In this document: positions 17,023 to 24,887 of the stretch, in pieces
Numbering within the stretch: the first letter of the stretch is position 1
How the letters are laid out: each line of letters begins with the position of its first letter
From: Ectopseudomonas toyotomiensis
GTDB taxonomy: Bacteria; Pseudomonadota; Gammaproteobacteria; Pseudomonadales; Pseudomonadaceae
NCBI RefSeq assembly: GCF_900115695.1
Contig: NZ_FOXK01000009.1
Location: 1-64,000 of the forward strand
Reading direction: 5' to 3'
DNA length: 64,000 nt
Translations under genes and position numbers: made by a program
The notes under the pieces: model-generated
The model's database searches: none
Seen by the model: the letters and a program-made list of their open reading frames with translations, nothing else
What the model was told of the DNA's origin: nothing

Positions 17023-18065
17023 CCTTCGTTCTCCTGTTTGAATACCGCGGTAAAGGACACCAACTCTTCCAGCTTCTCGCGCGCCAGGCCGGTGTGCAGG
17101 GCGTCATGCGCCAGCTGCATGCCTTCGCGCAGGCTGCTGGCATGGTCAGCAGCATAGAGCGCCGCGCCAGCATTGAGCACGATCATATCAGCGGCTTTCT
17201 GACCGTTGTCGGTCTTGCGCCGGCCGAGGGCATCGTGGATCAACGCCAGCGACTGCTCGGCGTTGTCGACGGTCAGGCCGATCAGGCTCTGACTCTTGAT
17301 ACCGAAATCCTCGGGCTGGATGCGGTACTCGCTGACCGTGCCATTCCTGAGTTCGGCAATGAAGGTCGGCGCAGCCAGGCTGATCTCGTCCAACCCATCC
17401 TGCGCGTGCACCACCAGTACGTGCTCGCTGCCCAGACGCTGCAGCACTTCGGCCATCGGCCGGCACAGCGCCTGGCTGAATACACCGATGACCTGATGCC
17501 TGGCACCTGCCGGGTTGGTCATCGGGCCAAGCATGTTGAAGATGGTGCGCAGGCCCAACTCGCGGCGCGGACCGATGGCGTGCTTCATCGCCCCGTGATG
17601 AGACGGCGCGAACATGAAGCCAACGCCCACGCTCTCGACGCAGCGCGCGACCTGCTCGGGTTTGAGCCCCAGGTAGACGCCAGCGGCTTCCAGCAGATCG
17701 GCGCTGCCACTCTTGCCGGAGACTGCGCGGTTGCCGTGCTTGGCCACCTTGCCACCGGCCGCGGCGACGACGAAGGCCGCGGCGGTGGAGACGTTGAAGA
17801 TGTTCATGCCATCGCCACCGGTGCCGCAGGTGTCGACCAGCCGCTCGGCGTCGATGACCACCGGTGCGGCCAGCTCACGCATGACGCTGGCGGCACCGAC
17901 GATCTCGTCGATGGTTTCGCTCTTCATGCGCATGCCCATGAGGAAAGCGCCGATCTGCGCATCGGTGCACTGACCGGTCATGATCTCGCGCATCACCGCC
18001 TGCATTTCCTCGGTGGTCAAATCGAGCTGGGCGACGATGCGGCCCAGGGCTTCCTTGATATTCAT
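17019..18065 (-). CDS. trpD: Anthranilate phosphoribosyltransferase
   Basis: Transfers phosphoribose from PRPP to anthranilate. The 348-residue protein shows the PRPP-binding DTCGTGGDG near residue 84, KHGNRAVSGKSGSADLLEA near 112 and the GPMTNPA segment near 170. Both ends overlap neighbours by 4 nt: ATGA with trpG upstream and GTGA with trpC downstream. Confidence 0.97.
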   Translation of the reverse strand: MNIKEALGRIVAQLDLTTEEMQAVMREIMTGQCTDAQIGAFLMGMRMKSETIDEIVGAASVMRELAAPVVIDAERLVDTCGTGGDGMNIFNVSTAAAFVVAAAGGKVAKHGNRAVSGKSGSADLLEAAGVYLGLKPEQVARCVESVGVGFMFAPSHHGAMKHAIGPRRELGLRTIFNMLGPMTNPAGARHQVIGVFSQALCRPMAEVLQRLGSEHVLVVHAQDGLDEISLAAPTFIAELRNGTVSEYRIQPEDFGIKSQSLIGLTVDNAEQSLALIHDALGRRKTDNGQKAADMIVLNAGAALYAADHASSLREGMQLAHDALHTGLAREKLEELVSFTAVFKQENEG

Positions 18066-18658
18066 GCGCGCACGCCTCCGGTCTGCTTGAGGAAGTTGGC
18101 GAACAGTTCGTGGCCCTGCTCGGTGAGGATGGATTCGGGGTGGAACTGCACGCCCTCGATGTTCAGGGTCTTGTGGCGCAGGCCCATGATCTCGTCGACC
18201 GAGCCGTCTTCATGCTGGGTCCAGGCGGTGATCTCCAGGCAATCCGGCAGGGTTTCGCGCTTGACCACCAGGGAATGATAGCGGGTCACGGTGAGCGGGT
18301 TGTTGAGGCCGGCGAACACGCCCTTGTCCTCATGAAACACCGGGCTGGTCTTGCCATGCATCACCTGGCGCGCGCGCACCACATCACCGCCATAGGCCTG
18401 GCCGATGCTCTGGTGGCCGAGGCAGACACCCAGGATCGGCAGCTTGCCGGCGAAATGCAGGATGGACTCGATGGACACCCCCGCCTCGGTCGGCGTGCAG
18501 GGGCCGGGCGAAACGACGATGCGCTCGGGCTGCAGAGCCTCGATCTCAGCGATGGTCAGTTCATCGTTACGAATCACGTGCACGTCGGCACCCAGCTCAC
18601 CCAGGTACTGCACGACGTTGTAGGTGAAGGAGTCGTAGTTGTCGATCATCAAAAGCAT
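18062..18658 (-). CDS. trpG: Anthranilate synthase component II (glutamine amidotransferase)
   Basis: Supplies ammonia from glutamine to TrpE. The 198-residue class I amidotransferase has the catalytic triad Cys in GVCLGHQ near residue 79, His and Glu in VQFHPES near 171-173, and the anthranilate synthase start MLLMIDNYDSFTYN. It begins 13 nt after the trpE stop. In P. aeruginosa the trpE-trpG junction is the R/F-pyocin insertion site, so this adjacency is notable. The same subunit often serves PabB for folate. Confidence 0.96.
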   Translation of the reverse strand: MLLMIDNYDSFTYNVVQYLGELGADVHVIRNDELTIAEIEALQPERIVVSPGPCTPTEAGVSIESILHFAGKLPILGVCLGHQSIGQAYGGDVVRARQVMHGKTSPVFHEDKGVFAGLNNPLTVTRYHSLVVKRETLPDCLEITAWTQHEDGSVDEIMGLRHKTLNIEGVQFHPESILTEQGHELFANFLKQTGGVRA

Positions 18659-18671
18659 GGTACGGCTCCTC

Positions 18672-20162
18672 TTATTCCTGGGCCTGGACGGCAGTCTGTT
18701 CGGCGAGCGCGACGGCGCGGAACATCGCGCGGCGCTTGTTCAGCGTTTCTTCCCACTCCAGCGCAGGCACCGAGTCGGCGACGATGCCGGCGCCGGCCTG
18801 TACGTGCAGCTCGCCGTCCTTGATCACCGCGGTGCGGATGGCGATGGCGGTGTCCATGTTGCCGTTCCAGGCGTAGTAACCGACTGCACCGCCATAGACG
18901 CCGCGCTTGACCGGCTCCAGCTCGTCGATGATTTCCATGGCGCGAATCTTCGGTGCACCGGACAGGGTGCCGGCCGGCAGGATGGCGCGCAGGGCGTCCA
19001 TCGAGGTCAGGCCCTTTTTCAGCTCGCCGGTGACGTTGGAAACGATGTGCATAACGTTGGAATAGCGCTCGATGACCATCTTCTCGGTCAGTTTCACCGA
19101 ACCGATTTCCGAGACGCGTCCGGTGTCGTTACGGCCCAGATCGATCAGCATCAGGTGTTCGGCGACTTCCTTGGCATCGGCCAGCAGGTCTTCTTCCAGC
19201 GCCAGGTCGGCCTCCTCGGTGGCGCCACGCGGACGGGTGCCGGCGATGGGCCGCACGGTGACCAGGTTGTCCTCGACGCGCACCAGCACTTCCGGCGACG
19301 AACCCACCACGTGGAAGTCGCCGAAGTTGAAGAAGTACATGTAAGGCGTCGGGTTGATGCAGCGCAGCGCGCGATAAAGGTCAATCGGTGCAGCCTTGAA
19401 CGGGATCGACATGCGCTGGGAAATCACCACCTGCATGCAGTCGCCAGCCAGGATGTAATCCTTGATGGCGCTGACCGAGCGTTCGTAATCCTCGCGGCTG
19501 AAGCTGGAGCGGAACGCCGGCTCGGCACCTGCCGGCTTGTTCAGGTCCACGCCCAGGCGCGGGGTGAACGGCTGACGCAGCTTGTGCAGGATGTCCTGCA
19601 ATTGCTGCTGGCCACGCTCGAAGGCATCGCTTTCAGCCGGATCGGCCAGGACGATGGCGTGCATCTTGCCGGCCAGATTATCGAACACCACCACAGCATC
19701 GGAGACGTTGAGCAGGATGTCCGGCGTGCCCAGCGCGTCGGGATTCACTCCGGCAGCCAGCTTGGGTTCGACGTAACGCACGCTGTCATAGGCGAAGTAA
19801 CCGACCAGGCCACCATTGAAACGCGGCAGCCCGGCGATGGTCGGCACCTTGTAGCGCGCCTTGAACTGCTCGACGAAGGCCAGCGGATCGGCGCACTCAT
19901 GACGCTCGACCTCGACGCCGTCGGTGGTGACCACGACCTCATGACCCTGCACACGCAGCACGGTACGCGCCGGCAGACCGATGATCGAGTAGCGGCCCCA
20001 CTTTTCGCCGCCCTGCACGGACTCCAGCAGGTAGGAGTTGGGCGCATCGGCCAGTTTCAGGTAGATCGACAGCGGCGTGTCGAAGTCGGCGATGGTTTCG
20101 CAGGCAAGCGGAATGCGGTTGTAGCCTTCAGCGGCTAAACGCAGGAATTCTTCATGGGTCAT
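18672..20162 (-). CDS. trpE: Anthranilate synthase component I
   Basis: Converts chorismate to anthranilate with TrpG. The 496-residue protein has the N-terminal feedback-binding region, LLESVQGGEKWGRYSI, near residue 48. The C-terminal chorismate-binding domain contains TRPRGATEEADL, LMLIDLGRNDTGRVS and LSGAPKIRAMEIID. The start MTHEEFLRLA was preferred over a Met four codons upstream because it matches the family. Its expression is probably controlled by attenuation, given the Trp-rich leader peptide 68 nt upstream. Confidence 0.96.
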   Translation of the reverse strand: MTHEEFLRLAAEGYNRIPLACETIADFDTPLSIYLKLADAPNSYLLESVQGGEKWGRYSIIGLPARTVLRVQGHEVVVTTDGVEVERHECADPLAFVEQFKARYKVPTIAGLPRFNGGLVGYFAYDSVRYVEPKLAAGVNPDALGTPDILLNVSDAVVVFDNLAGKMHAIVLADPAESDAFERGQQQLQDILHKLRQPFTPRLGVDLNKPAGAEPAFRSSFSREDYERSVSAIKDYILAGDCMQVVISQRMSIPFKAAPIDLYRALRCINPTPYMYFFNFGDFHVVGSSPEVLVRVEDNLVTVRPIAGTRPRGATEEADLALEEDLLADAKEVAEHLMLIDLGRNDTGRVSEIGSVKLTEKMVIERYSNVMHIVSNVTGELKKGLTSMDALRAILPAGTLSGAPKIRAMEIIDELEPVKRGVYGGAVGYYAWNGNMDTAIAIRTAVIKDGELHVQAGAGIVADSVPALEWEETLNKRRAMFRAVALAEQTAVQAQE

Positions 20163-20194
20163 GATCAGCCTCATGGCTCGGGGTAAACGGTCGG

Positions 20195-20225
20195 GTGCAA
20201 ACGGGCCGCGCGGCGGCGGCAGGAC
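20195..20225 (-). terminator. Putative trp attenuator hairpin
   Basis: On the minus strand, just after the leader peptide stop, a GC-rich stretch can fold with a GCCGC/GCGGC stem and is followed by CCGTTTGC. The U-tract is short, so termination efficiency is uncertain. It lies between the leader peptide and trpE, where an attenuator would be expected. Confidence 0.5.
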
Positions 20226-20229
20226 GAGA

Positions 20230-20274
20230 TCAGGCGCGCCAGCGCCAACGGGCCAGAGCCTTGATCACTTTCAT
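20230..20274 (-). CDS. trpL: trp operon leader peptide
   Basis: A 14-codon open frame upstream of trpE reads MKVIKALARWRWRA and stops with TGA. Two of its 14 codons are Trp, a residue that is otherwise rare. It is followed by a GC-rich hairpin (stem GCCGC/GCGGC, about 20200-20220) and a short GTTTG tract before trpE. This is the classical layout of transcription attenuation, in which ribosome stalling at Trp codons prevents the terminator. Attenuation of trpE and trpGDC has been described in P. putida. The ribosome site is weak (no clear AGGAG), which lowers confidence a little. Confidence 0.8.
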   Translation of the reverse strand: MKVIKALARWRWRA

Positions 20275-20369
20275 CCAGAGTTTGCAGCTAACCACCACGG
20301 TGCGATCTCGACAGGCGGGGGAATAAGGAGAGCGGCCACGGTAGCGCAGCCGCTCGGGCTAAGCAACTA

Positions 20370-21050
20370 TCAGAGCAACTCGGCCAGGCTATCGACCACC
20401 AGGCTTGGCCGCTCTTCAGCAATCGGCCGGCCGTGGTTGTAGCCGTAACTCACGGCGATGCAGGGCACCGCGGCAGCGCGCGCGGCCAGCACGTCGTTGC
20501 GCGAGTCGCCGACGAACAACGATTGCGCCGCCTCCACCCCAGCCAGACGCATCACCTGCAGCAGCGCCGCCGGGTCAGGCTTCTGCTGCGGCAGGGTGTC
20601 GCCACCGATGATCCAGCGGAAGTAACCGCCGAGGCCGACCTGCTCCAGCAGCGGCGCGACGAAGCGCTCCGGCTTGTTGGTCACCACGGCGAGCTCGACA
20701 GCCGCTGTGCTCAGCGCTTCGAGCAGCTCGTGCACGCCCGGGTACAGCGCGGTCAGGTTGTGGCAGTCGGCATAGATATCAAGAAAGCGCGCCAGTGCCT
20801 CTTCCGTCTCGACCTCGCCCACTGCAGCGTGATCCAGGCCGCCTGCCAGGGCACGGCGCACCAGCACCCGCGCGCCGTTGCCGACCCAGTCACGGACTCT
20901 TTCAACGCCAGCCGGCGCGCGCCCCAGTTCGACCAGCGTGCGGTCGACCGCTTCGGCCAGATCCGGTACCGAGTCGATCAGCGTGCCGTCCAGGTCGAAC
21001 ATCACCAGGCGCGGCAACTCACCGCCACACAGCGCGCGCAGCGGTTTCAT
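20370..21050 (-). CDS. gph: Phosphoglycolate phosphatase
   Basis: HAD-family phosphatase of 226 residues that removes 2-phosphoglycolate, a product of DNA repair and oxygenase side reactions. The nucleophile motif is FDLDGTLIDS near residue 18; VVTNKP is near residue 122 and FVGDSRND near 175, with the Lys in QQKPDP. It overlaps rpe by 4 nt (ATGA), the common rpe-gph pairing. The trp leader and trpE follow on the same strand. Confidence 0.93.
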   Translation of the reverse strand: MKPLRALCGGELPRLVMFDLDGTLIDSVPDLAEAVDRTLVELGRAPAGVERVRDWVGNGARVLVRRALAGGLDHAAVGEVETEEALARFLDIYADCHNLTALYPGVHELLEALSTAAVELAVVTNKPERFVAPLLEQVGLGGYFRWIIGGDTLPQQKPDPAALLQVMRLAGVEAAQSLFVGDSRNDVLAARAAAVPCIAVSYGYNHGRPIAEERPSLVVDSLAELL

Positions 21051-21721
21051 CCACGCACCTGGGCCAGTTCGGCGCGCATGGCGTCGATCACGGCCTTGTA
21101 GTCCGGCTGGTTGAAGATCGCCGAGCCGGCGACGAAGGTGTCAGCACCTGCTTCGGCGATCTCGCGGATGTTCTGCACGTTGACGCCACCGTCGATCTCC
21201 AGGCGAATCTCGCGGCCACTGGCATCGATCAGCGCACGGGCCTCACGCAGCTTGTCGAGGGTACCGGGGATGAACTTCTGCCCGCCGAAACCGGGGTTGA
21301 CGCTCATCAAAAGGATCATGTCGACCTTGTCCATCACGTACTTGAGCACGTCCAGAGGGGTGGCCGGGTTGAACACCAGGCCAGCCTTGGCGCCACCCGC
21401 CTTGATCAGTTGCAGCGAACGGTCGATGTGCTCGGACGCTTCCGGATGGAAGGTGATGTAGGAAGCGCCGGCCTCGATGAAGTCACCGATGATGCGATCC
21501 ACCGGCTTGACCATCAAATGTGCGTCGATGGGTGCAGTGATGCCGTACTTGCGCAGCGCTGCACAGACCATCGGGCCGATGGTCAGGTTGGGCACGTAGT
21601 GGTTGTCCATGACATCGAAGTGGACGATGTCCGCCCCGGCGGCGAGTACGTTGTCCACTTCCTCACCCAGACGGGCGAAGTCGGCGGAAAGGATCGACGG
21701 GGCGATGGCGAAGGGTTGCAT
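21047..21721 (-). CDS. rpe: Ribulose-phosphate 3-epimerase
   Basis: Interconverts ribulose-5-P and xylulose-5-P in the pentose phosphate pathway. The 224-residue TIM barrel has APSILSADFARLG near residue 7, VHFDVMDNHYVPN near 32 with the metal-binding His and Asp, MSVNPGFGGQKFIP near 139 and EIDGGVN near 172. It heads the rpe-gph unit. A TACAAT-GCGCGCC stretch at 21752-21763 upstream resembles a -10 with discriminator, but no good -35 accompanies it. Confidence 0.96.
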   Translation of the reverse strand: MQPFAIAPSILSADFARLGEEVDNVLAAGADIVHFDVMDNHYVPNLTIGPMVCAALRKYGITAPIDAHLMVKPVDRIIGDFIEAGASYITFHPEASEHIDRSLQLIKAGGAKAGLVFNPATPLDVLKYVMDKVDMILLMSVNPGFGGQKFIPGTLDKLREARALIDASGREIRLEIDGGVNVQNIREIAEAGADTFVAGSAIFNQPDYKAVIDAMRAELAQVRG

Positions 21722-21794
21722 GGCGCACCTCTAAGGGCTTTGGTCACGGTGGCGCGCATTGTAGCGGCTGTAGAGCCTTCAATCGACCGGAGCC

Positions 21795-21893
21795 AGCTTC
21801 GCGTAGGGTGCGATATGCCGAAACTTTGTCCACCATGGGCCGGCAGCGGCGCAGTAAGAAAGGTGGACAAGCTTCGCGTTGTCCACCCTACGC
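21795..21893. repeat. Palindromic intergenic repeat
   Basis: The outer arms GCGTAGGGTG (21801-21810) and CACCCTACGC (21884-21893) are perfect inverted repeats. TTGTCCACC and GGTGGACAA blocks inside can also pair. It belongs to the same loose family as the elements at 32347-32425 and 53501-53559, which end in GTAGGGTG/CACCCTAC. Confidence 0.6.
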
Positions 21894-21915
21894 ACTCGCG
21901 CAATAGCGACCTGAT

Positions 21916-23376
21916 TCAGATACCGCCGAGGCAGAGGTACTTGATCTCCAGGTACTCATCCAGGCCGTACTTGGAGCCTTCGCGACCCAGCCCTGAAGCC
22001 TTCATACCGCCAAATGGCGCCACTTCGTCGGAGATCAAGCCGGTATTGATACCGACCATCCCATACTCCAGCGCTTCGGCGACACGGAAAGTACGACCCA
22101 GATCGCGGGTATAGAAGTAGCCGGCCAGGCCGAACTCGGTGTCATTGGCCTGGCTCACCACCTCGGCTTCGTCGCTGAAGCGGAACAAAGGCGCCAGCGG
22201 GCCGAAGGTCTCTTCACGGGCCACGCGCATATCCGCAGTGACACCGGCGATGACCGTAGGCTCGAAGAAATTCCCGCCCAACGCATGCTCCTTACCGCCC
22301 TGCAGCACCTTGGCGCCCTTCTCCAGCGCATCGGCCAGATGAGCCTGCACCTTGGCCACAGCATTGCCGTCGATCAACGGGCCAATGACGACGCCTGCTT
22401 CATCACCCGGGCCAACCCGCAGTTTGGCCACGGCCGCGGCCAGTTTTTCGGCAAAGGCGTCATAGACGGCCTCGTGCACATACAGGCGATTGGCGCAGAC
22501 GCAGGTCTGCCCGGCGTTGCGGTACTTGGCCACCAGCGCGCCTTCGACCGCGGCATCGAGATCGGCATCCTCGAAGATGATGAACGGCGCGTTGCCACCG
22601 AGCTCCAGCGAGAGCTTCTTCAGGGTCGGCGCACATTGCTCCATCAGCTTGATGCCAACGCCGGTGGAGCCGGTGAACGACAGCTTGCGCACGATGGGGT
22701 TGGCGCACAGCTCGGCGCCGACTTCGCGGGAACGCTCGGCATCGGCCGGCAGTACGCTGAACAGCCCAGCCGGGATGCCCGCGCGCTCGGCCAGCACAGC
22801 CAGCGCCAGCGCACTGAACGGTGTCTGCGGCGCCGGCTTGAGCACCATGGCGCAGCCAGCGGCCAGCGCCGGGCCGGCCTTGCGGGTGATCATCGCCGCC
22901 GGGAAGTTCCAGGGGGTGATCGCCGCGGTCACGCCAATGGGTTCCTTGGTCACGATCAGGCGCTTGTCCGGCTGATGACCGGGAATGGTGTCGCCGTAGA
23001 CACGCTTGGCCTCTTCGGCGAACCACTCGATGAAGGATGCCGCGTAAAGCACTTCACCACGGGCCTCGGTCAGCGGCTTGCCCTGTTCGGCCGTCATGAT
23101 CCGCGCCAGGTCTTCCTGATTGGCCAGCATCAACTCGTACCATTTGCGCAGCCGCGCCGCGCGCTCCTTGGCCGTCAACGCACGCCAGGCGGGTTGGGCA
23201 GCCCGCGCCGCCTCGATGGCCTGACGGGTCTGCGCGCCACCGATGTTCGGTACGCTGCCCAGCGACTTGCCGTTGGCAGGATTGAAGATTTCAGTCACAT
23301 CGCCATTGCCGGCGTCGCACCACTGGCCGTCGATATAGGCCTGATGGCGCAGCAGATCGGGATCGTTCAGTTGCAT
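21916..23376 (-). CDS. gabD: NAD(P)-dependent succinate-semialdehyde dehydrogenase (GabD family)
   Basis: Aldehyde dehydrogenase of 486 residues, closest by motif and length to GabD/DavD enzymes that oxidise succinate or glutarate semialdehyde. Catalytic Cys292 is in NAGQTCVC, the general base Glu258 in SLELGGN, and the cofactor lysine in KPAPQTP at about 180. No gabT transaminase accompanies it, unlike usual gabDT operons. Instead it is last in a group with an iron alcohol dehydrogenase and a permease, which suggests the semialdehyde comes from a hydroxy acid rather than GABA. Which semialdehyde is used cannot be fixed from sequence. Confidence 0.85.
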   Translation of the reverse strand: MQLNDPDLLRHQAYIDGQWCDAGNGDVTEIFNPANGKSLGSVPNIGGAQTRQAIEAARAAQPAWRALTAKERAARLRKWYELMLANQEDLARIMTAEQGKPLTEARGEVLYAASFIEWFAEEAKRVYGDTIPGHQPDKRLIVTKEPIGVTAAITPWNFPAAMITRKAGPALAAGCAMVLKPAPQTPFSALALAVLAERAGIPAGLFSVLPADAERSREVGAELCANPIVRKLSFTGSTGVGIKLMEQCAPTLKKLSLELGGNAPFIIFEDADLDAAVEGALVAKYRNAGQTCVCANRLYVHEAVYDAFAEKLAAAVAKLRVGPGDEAGVVIGPLIDGNAVAKVQAHLADALEKGAKVLQGGKEHALGGNFFEPTVIAGVTADMRVAREETFGPLAPLFRFSDEAEVVSQANDTEFGLAGYFYTRDLGRTFRVAEALEYGMVGINTGLISDEVAPFGGMKASGLGREGSKYGLDEYLEIKYLCLGGI

Positions 23377-23430
23377 GATTGTCTCCTGTTGCCGAGATCA
23401 CCCCCTCGGCTGAATTAGGGATGGAAGGCC

Positions 23431-24810
23431 TCACTCAGCGGGCGGCAGATCCTTGGTAAAGGTCTGGTCGTTCTCGCCACGGAACATCCGTGCCCCATAG
23501 ATCAGCGCGCACAGGCCAACGCCAATGGCGAAAGCCCAGCCGGCGCCCTTGATCGCCAGCACCGCACCGATCACCCCGGCGATACCCAGGTCGCGCTGGC
23601 TGCGTGCCTCCATGATGCCCAGGCGCACACTGACGTAGCCCTGGATCAACAGGGTCAGCGCCAGCGCAACGCCGAGGATCGGCTGCACCAGCGTGACCAC
23701 CGGCAACAGCAGCAGACCGGTATTGGTGCCCCAACGGAACGAGCCAACCCCGCCGTAGATCGATTTCATCGCCTTGGCGCCACCCTTGAAGCGTTCGGTG
23801 ATCACCACCTGCATGGCCGACCATTGCGGGCCACACATGGCCACGTCCGGCCCGAAGATGCTCATGAAGGCATTGCGCCCACCGAAGATCAGGTGCGAGC
23901 GATTGGGGTTGAAGTCGACCTTCTCGTCACGCCGTACATGGTCAGCTTCGCCGAGGATCGCCCTGGCGCCGAGCACGTCGCCGAACACCACCAGATAGGC
24001 GGCGAACACGGTGGGAATGGCGGTGACGAACATCATCAGTGGCGGCATGCCGAGGCCGAACACGGTGTATTCGTTCCACAGGGTGACGAAGTCCGGCTGG
24101 CTGATGCCCCACTCGATGCTGGGCCAGGGTGCCTCGCCGAAAATCGGCGCGACGATCACCGCCAGCAGGATGATCGGGAAGATGCCCAGCTTGGCGAAGT
24201 TCCACCAGAAGCGATTGCGCTTCTTCAGCTCCTGGAAATGGATGGAGAACACCAGGTAGAAGGCGATGCCGATGGCGATGGAAATGGTCCAGGGGAAGCT
24301 GTCGAAACGACCGCCTTCCTTGAATACCGTCACCACCGCGCTAAGGCCAGCGCCCATGATGATGCCGGCCTTGAGCGCCGAGGGCACCAGAGACACCACC
24401 TTGCGCGCCATGCCCGTCATGCCCAACCCTATAGAAAACGCGCCCAGCATCAACTGGAAGGCAATCAGCGCATGCACCCGCTCCGGGCCCTCCGGAAACT
24501 GGCTGCAGTAAGCCATCAGCAAAGGAATCGCCGGGGTGATCCAGCCCGGAACCACGGGGTCACCCAGCAGGTGGTGGGTCAGATACAGCAGACCGTTGAG
24601 CATGACCACCGCCAGCGCCACCTCGAAGGGCATGCCGAGAAATTCGGTCATCAGCGGAATCGCCGCCAGGTCCACCGCACACATGAGCAGGCCCTGCATG
24701 TAGTCGGAGATCTCGAAGCGGTAATGAATGAAAGGCAGACGCACCTTGAATGGCCCCACCGGCCAGTAGGGGGCTTCCACACCAAGGTCTTGTTGATGCA
24801 GTTCGGACAT
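23431..24810 (-). CDS. Multi-pass permease, family uncertain (NCS2/SLC23-like)
   Basis: Integral membrane protein of 459 residues with about 10-12 hydrophobic segments and short loops. Features include a conserved-looking GWITPAIPLLMAYC stretch near residue 90, a GIIMGAGLSAVVTV segment near 165, and a cytoplasmic stretch with several charged residues (EADHVRRDEKVDFNPN) in the middle. The overall pattern recalls xanthine/uracil (NCS2) permeases, but I do not recognise the exact family. The ATG at 24810 was chosen because it has a GGGTG site. Lying between a hydroxy-acid-type dehydrogenase and a semialdehyde dehydrogenase, it is likely to import the cassette substrate. That is inference. Confidence 0.65.
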   Translation of the reverse strand: MSELHQQDLGVEAPYWPVGPFKVRLPFIHYRFEISDYMQGLLMCAVDLAAIPLMTEFLGMPFEVALAVVMLNGLLYLTHHLLGDPVVPGWITPAIPLLMAYCSQFPEGPERVHALIAFQLMLGAFSIGLGMTGMARKVVSLVPSALKAGIIMGAGLSAVVTVFKEGGRFDSFPWTISIAIGIAFYLVFSIHFQELKKRNRFWWNFAKLGIFPIILLAVIVAPIFGEAPWPSIEWGISQPDFVTLWNEYTVFGLGMPPLMMFVTAIPTVFAAYLVVFGDVLGARAILGEADHVRRDEKVDFNPNRSHLIFGGRNAFMSIFGPDVAMCGPQWSAMQVVITERFKGGAKAMKSIYGGVGSFRWGTNTGLLLLPVVTLVQPILGVALALTLLIQGYVSVRLGIMEARSQRDLGIAGVIGAVLAIKGAGWAFAIGVGLCALIYGARMFRGENDQTFTKDLPPAE

Positions 24811-24847
24811 TTGAGTCACCCAGCTTTATTAGAGTTGTATTTCAGCC

Positions 24848-24867
24848 GGCCCCAGCACGCTGGGGCC
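24848..24867. terminator. Intercistronic hairpin
   Basis: A 9-bp stem GGCCCCAGC/GCTGGGGCC with a 2-nt loop lies between the dehydrogenase stop and the permease start. There is no U-run on the minus strand, so it is more likely an mRNA-stabilising or partial-attenuation hairpin than a full stop. Confidence 0.5.
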
Positions 24868-24887
24868 TTTCATCTTCGTTGCGGTAA

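Noticed and set aside
18639..20138. Plus-strand open frame of 499 codons
   Set aside because: Antisense to trpE, whose chorismate-enzyme motifs are unambiguous.
21752..21763. rRNA-like -10 (TACAAT-GCGCGCC) upstream of rpe
   Set aside because: No acceptable -35 at 15-18 nt, so not listed as a promoter.
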